The notes below the pieces were generated by a model, which saw only the letters and a list, made by a program, of their open reading frames with translations, did not search any database and was not told the origin of the DNA. From the NCBI RefSeq assembly GCF_032854445.1, contig NC_088300.1:40264458-40328457 (forward strand): a stretch of DNA of 64,000 bases, in the 5' to 3' direction. Positions 27,201 through 39,800 of this stretch are shown here, one piece after another. The translations under genes and the position numbers were made by a program. The first letter of the stretch is position 1; each line of letters starts with the position of its first letter. Source of the stretch: Liolophura sinensis. Its lineage: Eukaryota > Mollusca > Polyplacophora > Chitonida > Chitonidae.

Positions 27201-30200
27201 TCAACTGGGAAGAGAAAGAAGCTGAAGAGTAATGCTATTTGACCAGACACTTACTTCTTCTGCTCTGAGCAGACGTTCATGAAGCTGGGTGGGATCTTCG
27301 CAGTACTCCACGTCCGGGATGGGCCCAATGCCAGAGTCTGTACTGACGCTACTGTACGAACAGGAGCTGAAATGTCCAGAGCTTCTGCCACTGCTGTGCG
27401 AGGCCAGGCTGACACCATCGTGGCTGAAGTCTCGACTGTTTGTCTGTGTGGATTGGTCGATTCGCCGCATTCGCTGCCGCTGGGACATCTTTCTCTTGGT
27501 TGAAAGGGTTAAGTCATTTGGAGACATTGAGCCTACAAGGCAACCATAAACTGTGCATAAATTGGTTAAGTCATTTGGAGACATTGAGCCTTCAAGGCAA
27601 CCATAAACTGTGCATAAATTGGTTAAGTCATTTGGAGACATTGAGCCTTCAAGGCAACCATAAACTGTGCATAAATTGGTTAAGTCATTTGGAGACATTG
27701 AGCCTACAAGACAACTATAACCTGTGCATAAATTGGTTAAGTCATTTGGAGACATTGATCCTTCAAGGCAACCATAAACTGTGCATAAATTGGTTAAGTC
27801 ATTTAGAGACATTGAGCCTACAAGGCAACCATAAACTGCGCATAAATTGGTTAAGTCATTTGGAGACATTGAGTCTACAAGGCAACCATAAACTGCACAT
27901 AAACTGAAGTTAACACGCTTGTTACAAAAGGTGTGCATGTAGTTGCAAAGGGAAATCAAATTTCTTGTGCCTAATATATCTTTAGACATCAGAATTTTGT
28001 TCTCTACAGTGATAAGCTCCAGGCAGGCCATATTTATCGCGGTTTTACCTTCAGTCTCCTCTGCGTCACACCTCACCATGCTTTCCATAAATCTCACCTA
28101 GTTTACTACAAACTTAAATCATCAGCATTTCTCTTCGCGAATTGTTCCCACAAGTCATTGTGTGAACTTTTTGGATGATTATGTTGAGGATAATGTAAGC
28201 AATCTACATACACTTGTATTCTGACAACCATAAACCCTCTTGAAGGACAACAAGCAGCAAATGCCATTTTTTCCATGATCTTTGTTCTTCTCTACTGTCT
28301 CATTACAAGGCCATAAACAGCTTTATCATTTGGGCATCCCTTGAAAGGTTAATTTGGGTTAAAATATTTTCATTTATTAAGAAACCTGAAACTAATTTCA
28401 TACGTGCATGTATATAGCAAATTATTGGCTCAAAATTACTTACACACTTGAAGACATGCATTTGGGCACCTCTATAAGCAAATAGAGGCTTGCATTATCA
28501 AAACTTGAGCATGACCTAAGAAAGCAATGAGATGAACAGCTCCTAATTAGATGTGGAGAAAACATAAAAATAACATGAAGTTCAGATGACAGAGTGCAAA
28601 AGGTTAGATGTAAATGTGGCCTTCATTATTTTTTTTTTCATTGATTTTTGACGAGAAAAAGACACTTGAAAACAATTTTTGTATGGTGGATATTTGGGAC
28701 AACCGCTTTGTCTACATAGTCTTCACATAATGAAGTTATGAACGAGGATGCAACATGTTTAATAAACATATTTGCACTAAAAGCTGGTCTTTTTAGCTAA
28801 CAAATGTTATCAACCTCAATATTGATCATATTTTTATTTTTAATATATTCATAAATATTATTACAATTCAGATCAAACATCTATGTCTGGACATAAAAAC
28901 AAATTTGTATTCAAATAAATTTATTAGACATGCATTACATCCTTATTTAGAACATATTATACAAAGACGATATACATTTCAAGAGGTGGCCCCATTCACC
29001 CACCATACAAAAATATTTTAAAATACATCTTTCTTCTGAAAGAAAAAAAATCAGAAAAAAAATATTGAAGACAAAGTTTTCACACTCTTTCATCTGATTT
29101 TGGCATCATATTTAAGTTCTTGTCTCCGTTATTCTAGCACTCACCATTTAACATGGAGTCCGTTCGCCTCCCTGTTGACCCCATCTTTCCCCGGCACTCC
29201 ATGACTACCAAGTCTTTACAGTGCTTGTGAGCATTTATGGCACAGTCTGAAACACACATCAATGACCACAGCTCAAACGTTACCTTATATTTTAAGTCAA
29301 GTCAATTCTACTGAAATTTCTATTCTGGTCAACAACACTGTTTCGAATTATTATTTTTTTTTTTAAATTGATAAACATATTACCAATTTTTTACTTCAAA
29401 ATACCAGTTGTTTTCAACCACTTGCAAAGTTAATGCATCCTACCAAACCATAAAACTGAATACTAAATAACTGAATATACAGTTCATATTAACCGAGTTT
29501 TTCAGTTCCATCATTCAACATGTTTAAATAATTTATTTCTTAATAATATTTAAAAAGCATTTGACAAATCTGAATAGTAGTTACATGTAGTCCTTATAAC
29601 TATACAGTAGGAATAGGTGTTAACACTTTATCATACAGACTCTTGCATCAAGATTATCTTAACAGATTGTGTTGTCTTCATTCATATGACTGCTGTATCA
29701 CGTAATATGATTAATAACTTTTCCGTATAAATACAGGAGTTTTTAACATAAAGCAGACTAAGCCCTCCTCAACAAATCAGCTCATTGAAAAGCTTATTCA
29801 TACAAATCTTACGATAAATTTACAGTTGTAAAACATCAATTCCCCTTCGATACAATCATAAAAACTCAAATAAACTTTTTAGGCATTAGAAATAAAGCTT
29901 TCCTTTATTCCTTACCCACAATTACATACCTGTAACAGTCTATCACACAGCACATGGATAAAACCAACTAAAACCGTGTTCACTGAATTGAACATTTGGA
30001 GAAATGCACTAGATTTATTTCCACTGTCCAGACATTTCCACATTACACTACCCCATATTACAAAATGTCATAGGAAGTCCTGATTCTATTACCTTTGCAT
30101 TTCCAGCCTTGCTTAATTAGCCCCCATAGCTGAAAAAATAAGAAATACATTATTGACAATGTAGTGTAAGAGTGTATTTTATGAGCAGCAATTAACAACA

Positions 30201-30841
30201 ACTCCAAGGGTTACTTCAACAGGATTTGCACACCTTATGACTAAAAAAAAAAAAAAAAGAAAAAAAAAAAAAAATTCAAGGATTTTCCAAGGACTTTCAA
30301 TTATCCCCCTTTCCAACCACCACATCAAGTATCTATATTTAAAATGACAATGAATCCTTACACATACACATATAATTATTAACATTAAATGACAGGGCCT
30401 AGCCCTGGGAAAATATTTTCTCTTTTTTGTTTTTTCGATAGCGAATGTATTGCATAAGTAAAATAAAGATAACAAACCCATAAACGTATAAGCATGCATC
30501 CATGTATTGGAAGATCCAAGTCTTAAAGTTATTAGAGCCGACTCCACCACCTTCACAGTTAAAATGAACGCCGTTTAAAACTAAGTATGTTGTATGCCAG
30601 AGGTATGGCAGACAATACCTTGATCAGATAGATCAACAGATCAACGAACCAATGGACTTAAGATCAGGCTAAATGTACACAGACAAGAAATTTTCAATGA
30701 AAATCACAACTTTGTTTCTGTTAGTCGACAGCTTAGACAATGGAAACCTGCCTATATATAAAGTCTGACAAACTCTTATACTACAATGAATGATAAGAAC
30801 AAAATGTTCTGAAAGGCTCTTTTAGTTTTTACTCTATCCTT

Positions 30842-30876
<35 letters not shown>

Positions 30877-33800
30877 GTATGTATGGCTGGGACAGAACTA
30901 GCAGAAGTTGGAGAAAATCATTTCAGTTTGACATGGGCAGTTGTTCCTTGCTTCTAAGCTTTTGAGCCTTTGCTGTGTGATGCAGAACTGCCCATGCTCA
31001 ACTCCTGGAAACTTCAGAAGCTCCATGGCCACCAAACCACTGATTACTGGTTTTGTCCCTTTTATCAGCCAGTCTTTGAACCTTGGTATCTTACGCCACT
31101 CGCCACAGAAGTAACAGCCATCTGGGACGGCTGAAGTAGAAGACCGCTCTTGTACAGTTCACCTCACTTTTCCAGTGATTACAATGCTTTCCGGCGCATG
31201 CTGTAGAGAATGCGTGTTGCACGATTGTATGGTTAACATACATTTTCATGACTGACAAGGACATATTGGAAATATTTATACATAAAAAAAGGACATCATA
31301 AACATGTTTGTTCCTAAAAATTGTGTATGAGACTTACCAAACCTGTGCAGTGAATACAGAAGGTAGGTTTGAAGTAGGTTGCTTCATGAAAATCATGCTT
31401 GAAGCTGCTTCTCAGTGCATGGCAGTTTGCTCGGATAAAATACGTCTTCATCTCCATCTTACTTATCATGCCATCTCTGAAAACAAATAGACACAGCCAT
31501 AATGGGTGTTCAACACTGTTTTTAATGCTTTCTTTCTGATTCTGTATTTATGTTCGTAATGCTAAAGGGTACAGAATCTAACCTGGTTTCTTATGAAACA
31601 ACAGCCTTACATAAATAAGGCTAGAGCTTGACATGTTAAGTACTTCAAAAACCACTGTTCATGAATCAACAGGAGAATAACAAATAAAAAAAATAAAAAA
31701 TAATAAAATAATCAGACAGTAAAACAGTGTAATATGCGATAGCTGACATTAGGATCAGACAGTCATTTGATACCATCAAACAGACTTACTCGTCGGCATC
31801 CAGAACACAAAATGAATCAATGAAGGGGAAGTTGCCAGCGATTGCATCAAACTCTCCATGGGATATAAAGCCATCCTTGTCATGATCATAGTTCTTGAAC
31901 ACAGCCTGAAGCCAAACACATGTATAGAAAGAGTATGAATCACAGAAGACATCTTAACCATTGTCAGATTGGCTAGTTGAGACATGCAAGCCAAACAAAG
32001 GGCAGCAACTCCTGTCCTCTTGTGCCCTGCACATGAACAGTTAGAATAAAACCCTAACTGGGGTAAATTGACGTGATGTCGGATTTTAAATGCTTACCCT
32101 AATTCTTCTGCTTTTTAGGATAGATATCAGCAGTGCTGAAAGCAAAGAATGTCTTTCCCATTTTTTGTTTTTGAGAAGTAAAGATATGAATATGTTGATC
32201 ATTAGATGGTCTAACCATGTGGAAAAAAAAGAAACTAAATACTCCTGCTACAATAACACGTATATTGGCTAATAAAAGAGCAGACCATGCGTCCCATAAA
32301 TAACAAGAATTTGGGTATGCATGAGAATTTGCTAACTACCATACTATCGTCGCCGCTCTGGGATTATTCCCTGTACTCGTGTTTTATTTTCATAAACCAG
32401 TATTCTGCTAATGGGCTAAGTATCCCTGAGGCCTGATACCTTATATTGTTTTAATGTGTTTGTATATTCAATGTGATCACAACACAGCATTATGAGTAAT
32501 TTTAGTTCACTGGCACCTAATAATCTACCATCACTGAATTTGTTTTACCTAGTTCGCCCTAAGTTATGATGCCCGGGGGTGTGCATACTGCTACTATCTA
32601 TGCATTAACATGAACAATTAGAATAAAAAATGAGGAAACTGACATGAAGCCAGATTTCACCGGTCATGCGTGACCATTTGCCAATTATTACACAGTTGCC
32701 TCTGCTGTCGTTTGACTCACTGTGTAGTTTTACACACATTTTGAAAACTTTCCAACCCAAAAATGTAATTAACATTTGGACATTGTGAAGGGGAAAAAAA
32801 AACCCACATAAGTGACAGTCATGAATCTGAATTATTAAAGTAACAGAAGTTCCAAATTTAGTACTTACCTCAACCATATTGTGTACATGCTTATTGATGG
32901 TGTCTGGATCAGGGGGACTAACTCCTGCAACCCAGTCAGCAAACACTACTGGTTTTGTGGGAGTAGAGGGCTGTGAAAAGCAGAGAAAGCATAACACTTA
33001 TATACCAAACATGGAATGTTAACAATACAATGCCGGAAATGAACATATGTATTACTGAATTGGCTTTTCCAATATGATTAACCTTTTTTGAAGAAAAAAA
33101 AAAACAAATTCTGGAAAACTGTTTAATCAAAGTGAAAAGGAATGGCCACATTTTTTGTCCAAAATGAATGAACCGCTCACAGCTCACACATGATCTGTGA
33201 GTTGTGAAGGTTTCATTTCAATAGAATAAACCGTGTTGAAAAAAAAACTACTGAACTTCAAACGTGGAGAAAAATTACCATATATTCATCAGAAATAAAT
33301 AATCTGTAACTTGTCTATACTACTAATAGTGCATGTCTGCCCTCTACACTGGCTTTACATCCCATCACTGATTCCACAAGACAACCTTAACTTTTGGAGT
33401 CTGCTTGTTTCAGGTGAATTTTAAGAGCCTGCTCTATAAACCTGTGGTACAGCAGTCTAGGTATGTGCAAAACAAAACCGTTACGTGCGAATTAAGCAAT
33501 AAATAAACGTATGAATACTATGCAGACATAACAAGTCTTATAAATTTCGTCTGGCACCATTTACGACCCCAAAATACTGAGGACATGGTTGTGGTTTACT
33601 TTGATCGGCGGTAAAGATTCAGAGTTACTATGTATACCAGACTTCATGACACAAACAATGGCACTCAAATTTGGTACATCTTATCAAAACCTATCAACAA
33701 GGATCGCATCCCAAATAAGGCATGTATGACCTTCCAGTCCATGATAGGTACATCTATAATATCTATATTTATCTACACATATCAACTTTACAATCAAGAA

Positions 33801-36800
33801 TTCTTTTAATCAGTAACACAGCTGTTTCATGTATCCAAAACTTTTGCATGGATCAGGCTGGTTTTTGAATTTGATCTGAAGGTTATACACTGCTGTAATC
33901 TGTGGGTTTCCTGACTCTCAAATTATTTCTTAAGATATAAGCAGCTGATCCAGTTTGCAACCTTAAGCTATTTATTACACAAAGGGAACCTTCAAACAAA
34001 ATATTGTATAAATCAGACATTATTCTCAGAAACCAACGGCTACTGCGAACGGCTACAGGCTTGTTTCTGAACTTGACCCGAGGGCTCACATAAACACGTA
34101 AAGCTCACAGACACACAGAAAAAAGCAACCACTATATACATCTCACTTTTCAACAGAGGCGCGTAAGGAATGTCATTGCACAAGATTACTCACTGAGGAC
34201 AAAGAACTACGAGGTTCCCGCGCCAGGGACAGCTCATATATCTCATCTTCTGTGTAATGAAGATCTAGGGATAACTGAAAATACACAACCACAAATAAGA
34301 TGGCTTCACCATTATAATTTTGACGCGCAGCCGAGTGGAAGAACATTAATTTTTATTTATAATTATTGGTGAAAACACAAAAAAACTGGTGTTGCAACTC
34401 TCTCATCCCTCATTTTGTTTATTTATTTCATTGATTAGTGTTTTACACCGTACTCAAGCATATTTCCCTTATACAATGGCAGCCAGCATTATGGTGAGAG
34501 AAAACTGAGTGGAGCCCAGGACGTCAGTTTCGTTTATTTATTTATTTGATTGGTGTAATACGCAGTACTCTAGAATATTTCACTTATACGACAGCAGTCA
34601 GCATTATGGTGAGAGGAAACCGAGCACAGCCCAGGGCAAACCAACAGCCATCCACAGGTTACTGGCAGGCCTTCTCACTTATGACCAGAGAGGAAACCAG
34701 CACGAGCCTCACAGCGACTGCATTGGTGAAAGGCTCCTGGGTCACTAGGCCATGCTGGGGTGCTATCACACCCCCGGCCATGGAGGCCCCACCATCATTT
34801 CGATTTGTATGCTGTCAGTGAGTCTGAAGCAATTTAACCCCTCTGCAGGACACGTCCATTATATGAAATCTGCCTTTTGGCATAATTTGCTTCATTGCCT
34901 TTAAAACTACAAATGCTGTTTTAGACTTCCTTTTCATGTATCTTTTAACTTGGTTATGTGATGTTCATGTGGTGAACAGCCTCCTCAACCCCGAACACAA
35001 GACATTACTTCAAACTTTCAAAGATACTACTTCCATCATGAGCTATAACAAACTGCAAAGCGAAAGCCGAGACTAATATTTACACAAGTGAAAGTTGTAG
35101 GCCTTTAAATTGTAGGAACATATTTGCTCGTGAGACCAATGTACCGAGTGTTGATCTCTCTGACCTGGGCCATTAGTACCACAATAATTGTACAGTCATA
35201 ACAACAAAAGCTTGCTGCTGTTATAATCGTGGACTCACTTTGATGGTGTTGATGAGGTCCATATTGGCCTCTACAGGTACAGATTCATGCTGTAGTTTGG
35301 TCAACTCCTCCAGTATGATGGATAACTGAGCCATCTTTCTGAAGTTGATCAAGTTCCCCTCCACTCTGTCAGGTAAGGCTATGTGTAAGGAGATCAAGTC
35401 CTTCAGATGAACACCACTGTAACACAAGAAACACCTCTACATGTATTCAGTCATTTTCACATTAACCAGTTGTCTGCATGAACACCACTGTAACACAAGA
35501 AACACCTCTTCATGTATTTAGTCATTTTCACACTGACCAGTTGTCTGCATGAACACTGTTGTAACACAAGAAACACCTTTACTGTATTTAGTCATTTTCA
35601 CATTAACCAGTTGTCTGCATGAACACTGTTGTAACACAAGAAACACCTTTCCTGTATTTAGTCATTTTCACACTGACCAGTTGTCTGCATGAACACCACT
35701 GTAACACAAGAAACACCTCTACTGCATTTAGTCATTGTCACATTAACCTGTTGTCTGCATGAACACCACTGTAACACAAGAAACACCTCTATAAGTATTT
35801 AGTCATTTTCAAATTAACCAGTTGTCTGCATCAACATCACTGTAACCAAGAAACACCTCTACTAGTATTTAGTCATTTTCACACTGATCAGTTGTCTGCA
35901 TGAACACCACTGTAACACAAGAAACACCTCTACAAGTATTTAGTCACACTGACCAGCTGTCTGCATAAACATCACTGTAACACAAGAAACACCTCTACAT
36001 GTATTTATTCATTTTCACACTGACCAGTTGTCTGCATGAACACCACTGTAACACAAGAAACACCTCTATAAGTATTTAGTCATTTTCAAATTAACCAGTT
36101 GTCTGCATCAACATCACTGTAACCAAGAAACACCTCTACTAGTATTTAGTCATTTTCACACTGATCAGTTGTCTGCATGAACACCACTGTAACACAAGAA
36201 ACACCTCTACAAGTATTTAGTCACACTGACCAGCTGTCTGCATAAACATCACTGTAACACAAGAAACACCTCTACATGTATTTAGTCATTTTCACATTAA
36301 CCAGTTGTCTGCATGAACACCACTGTAACACAAGAAACACCTCTACAAGTATTTAATCACACTGACCAGCTGTCTGCATGAACACCACTGTAACACAAGA
36401 AACACCTCTACAAGTATTTAGTCATTTTCAAACTGATCAGTTGTCTGCATGAACACCACTGTAACACAAGACACACCTTTACTTTAATAGACATTTTGAC
36501 ACTATCTCATTGTTTCTGACTTCAACACATTCACATATGGTGTAGAATGACCAGTGGCAGATTACTGAAACAACAGTATACCCCTTGCTGACAGGAGCAA
36601 GACTCTTTTTCAGTTCTTACATAATTTGCACACGGAAACCTTATGTTTTTCTTTTCAATGTTCATGCAATGCTTGTAACCAGATTTAAAGTTTCCCGACA
36701 AAATAAATTTATTAGCTTTTACTTGAAGGAGAGCAAGAAATGAAAGTCATAATTCACAAGGGTTATACTAAAGTATGAGATCCACGAAGAACTAAAAATC

Positions 36801-39800
36801 TTAATTTAAACAGGCATGAGGATTTCAGAATTGCTAGGAAACACTTTTTCGTTTCCTAACATCTGCTTTGGGAACTGATTTACCTGTAATAATTTCAGTA
36901 TTAATGCCATTTCATCAAATAAATTTTGGTCTTTGGTGTTTCTTGCAGATCTAATTCCATTTGCTTTGTAAAGTAAATATAAGCATAATCCGTCAACCTT
37001 TTGGTTCAAATGTATGAACTGTCACTGAATGAATGAGCAATCTAACTTCAAACTATGGAAAAAAGAAGGGAGAAATCTGGGTACTCTAAACTTTGTCAGT
37101 TTGAGTTATCTCCCCAACCCAAAGAGTACAAAGCAGCATATGTTAAATACAATGTACAACTTCCACAACAGCCTTCCACAACACAACACACGAATCTCAA
37201 AGTCCAAATTTTATATGAATCACAACTTCCTTGGTCAAGGACCTTGACTGGCTTTCTGTCCTACATGTAAGTCATCAGCTGTGCTACGTCCTGTCCATCG
37301 TGGCAGATAGTAATGCAGGCTCGCTGTCCACACAGAGATTTAAAATGGTGCATTTTTTGTAAGATCACTCATGGCAACACATGATAAGCACCTAGTGAGA
37401 CCTTAGCCACAACATGAAGTCTCACAACTCAAGTCTTTGGACAATTAACTCTGTTCAATGTTTACTAAGCAGTACTGAGTAAATAGCCAAGCCTTTTTTT
37501 GTGGGAAACAGACTTTCGGTTCTGTATTTTTAAACTGAGAATTGACATGGGAACGGAACAATTGTTTGTGTGAAATCCTCATGCCTGTTTAAAAAAACGT
37601 GATACTGGTACAATTCATCAAAATCTGAGAATGTTAGAGATGTCAAGCCATCACAATTGATAGCCAAAAGTGCTTAGCCAAATGTTAGCTATTAAAGCAT
37701 ACAGTGTTCAAACGTTAAGATAAAGTTCAGGTAATGAAGTAACATGGATCAGAAGGAAAAATCCCTTCTTTGAGTCAAATAGTGGCAATATTTGACCACA
37801 TTTTACGTCAGTATTTGTGTCCTTTTAACCACAATCGACTCAAACAATGTTCTTACAGGATAGGGATGCGGAATCCTGTACACTGAGCCAGGGCTCGTCT
37901 GTAATTACTGAAGTTGTTGTTGGAGGAGAGCAGCTCTGTGAACTCCATCAGAGTCTGAAAAACACAATAATTATAACAATTCCATTAACCTCTGCTGTAT
38001 ATCCACTGACAAAGTCAGAAAATTGATGATGCAGTAAGAAATCAGACATTTGTCCTAGTATGTTCCATTTTTTTTATTGTTTTCTTCTCTTCTCTTCTTT
38101 TCTTTGCTTTTATCTGTTGTCTCTCAACACCACAAGAACAGCTTTTATACTTACACCTTGTTCTATATGATTCCATTTCTAGAAAAACAAGAAATCATTT
38201 ATTTTGTGAGAATCCTAAGCCAAACAACAGCTGAGATATGGCTTTCACAATGTTTCTCTGAAATATCAATGGCCCAGAAAATATGGCTAAGGGCAGACAA
38301 CTCCTAAAACAGATCAAAATGTGTAGGAATAACCTGACAGAGCACAACTTCAGGTTATTTTGCACTCTTTGTGTGAGTTTGAGAATCCTATGCACACTAA
38401 TTGCATAGATATGCTGTGCACAAATTTGAGAGAGACGGACAGACGGACGGAAAAATCAACTGCTGTATGTCGTCCTAACCAAGAGGGGGACAAAATAACC
38501 TGGCCAAAAATTTGGAAAGAAATAAGAAGTTATACATACTATGAACATACCCACTAGAGAAAATGAAACTAACCTTCTGCTTCTCTGATGACAGGCACCC
38601 ATTGGTCTTTGCTAGGCGGGCCAAGGAACTGTGTGTTAGTCCGCCAACAACAGCCATCAAAGTGTTGAAATTCTGCAGAGTTTTTAATCTCTGTGGATCA
38701 GGACAAACAGTGCAGTGTGATATAGTCTGAATTACATAAACAGTATGTATGAACTTACATAAACAGTATGTATGAAATGGCATAAAGTGTACATTTTGCA
38801 CAAGTAATTCGTTGTCTGACTGACAAGGTAAAAGATTAAATAATCTTAAACATACATTTAGCATAATTGTACCACTGGGAAATGGTACATGGATATACCG
38901 TAAATGACTTAAAATTTCCCCAGGACTTGGAAAGTTCATTGCGTTGAGTGTGGTTGTTACTGAATGGGTGCCGCAGGAGAGCATCAGGGGTGGTCAAGGG
39001 ATTTTAATGACAGTTCAAGAGTTAATAAACAAGCTCATGCTTCACTGAGCAATTAGTCTATGCTCCTACTACCACCACTTTACGTTTTTCTCAGTCATAA
39101 TCATTTTTGTACGTGCACTTCGCAACAGGTTGTTTCATTATCGTTATTATGTGATAAATGAGAATTTTGAAGAAAACTCGGTTGAGCTTAAGTGTGAGTA
39201 CGGATTATCTTTACACACGTCGAGTGTTGCATGAAATATCTGTTTTCATACTGCAGGGCTCTCCGTATACAAAGCTGTAGCAGAATTTAGCATACCGTGA
39301 ATCAATACTTGCAAACTAGGCCCACAAGCAGACCAGATGAAGATGTCAAAATACTATTAAAGTGACATCTACACATGTGCGTTTACGCCACTGCAGCTAA
39401 ACATTTCTTATTCATTCTGGAGTGATTTGAAAAACTGTCAACTTTTGCCCATGTTTCGTAAACATGAATGATCAATTTACTTAATACTTAAGCGAGTCCT
39501 GTCGCAATTTTATAGTCATACAGAGCCACTTACAATCACTGTACTCAAAATTTCCACGTGTCTACCCACTGATCACGTGATATTTGCTGGCGAAAGGCAA
39601 AACAATAATCTATAAGCAAAACGGGCGGGGGGCTAATCACTCTCTTCTGTCATCTTGCCACCAACTCAGATGGTAAATGACAGTAACTCACTTGCGAAAC
39701 TTTGGGTCACTTACTGTATTTCTCATTGGCTGAGCTCATGGACAAGCAATTTTATTTCCATGATTATCAAACATCTCACTGAAAGCATTTGCTTTTTTCC

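Noticed and set aside
27440-27907. 155-codon plus-strand frame of leucine-rich appearance ([18 protein letters not shown])
   Set aside because: It looks like a leucine-rich repeat but is the antisense of the 57-bp array at exon 17; the minus strand carries the supported exon.
28049-28097. Possible extra RasGRP exon with acceptor aactag and donor gtaaaa
   Set aside because: Splicing after exon 16 gives an immediate in-frame TGA, and exon 16 joins exon 17 cleanly without it.
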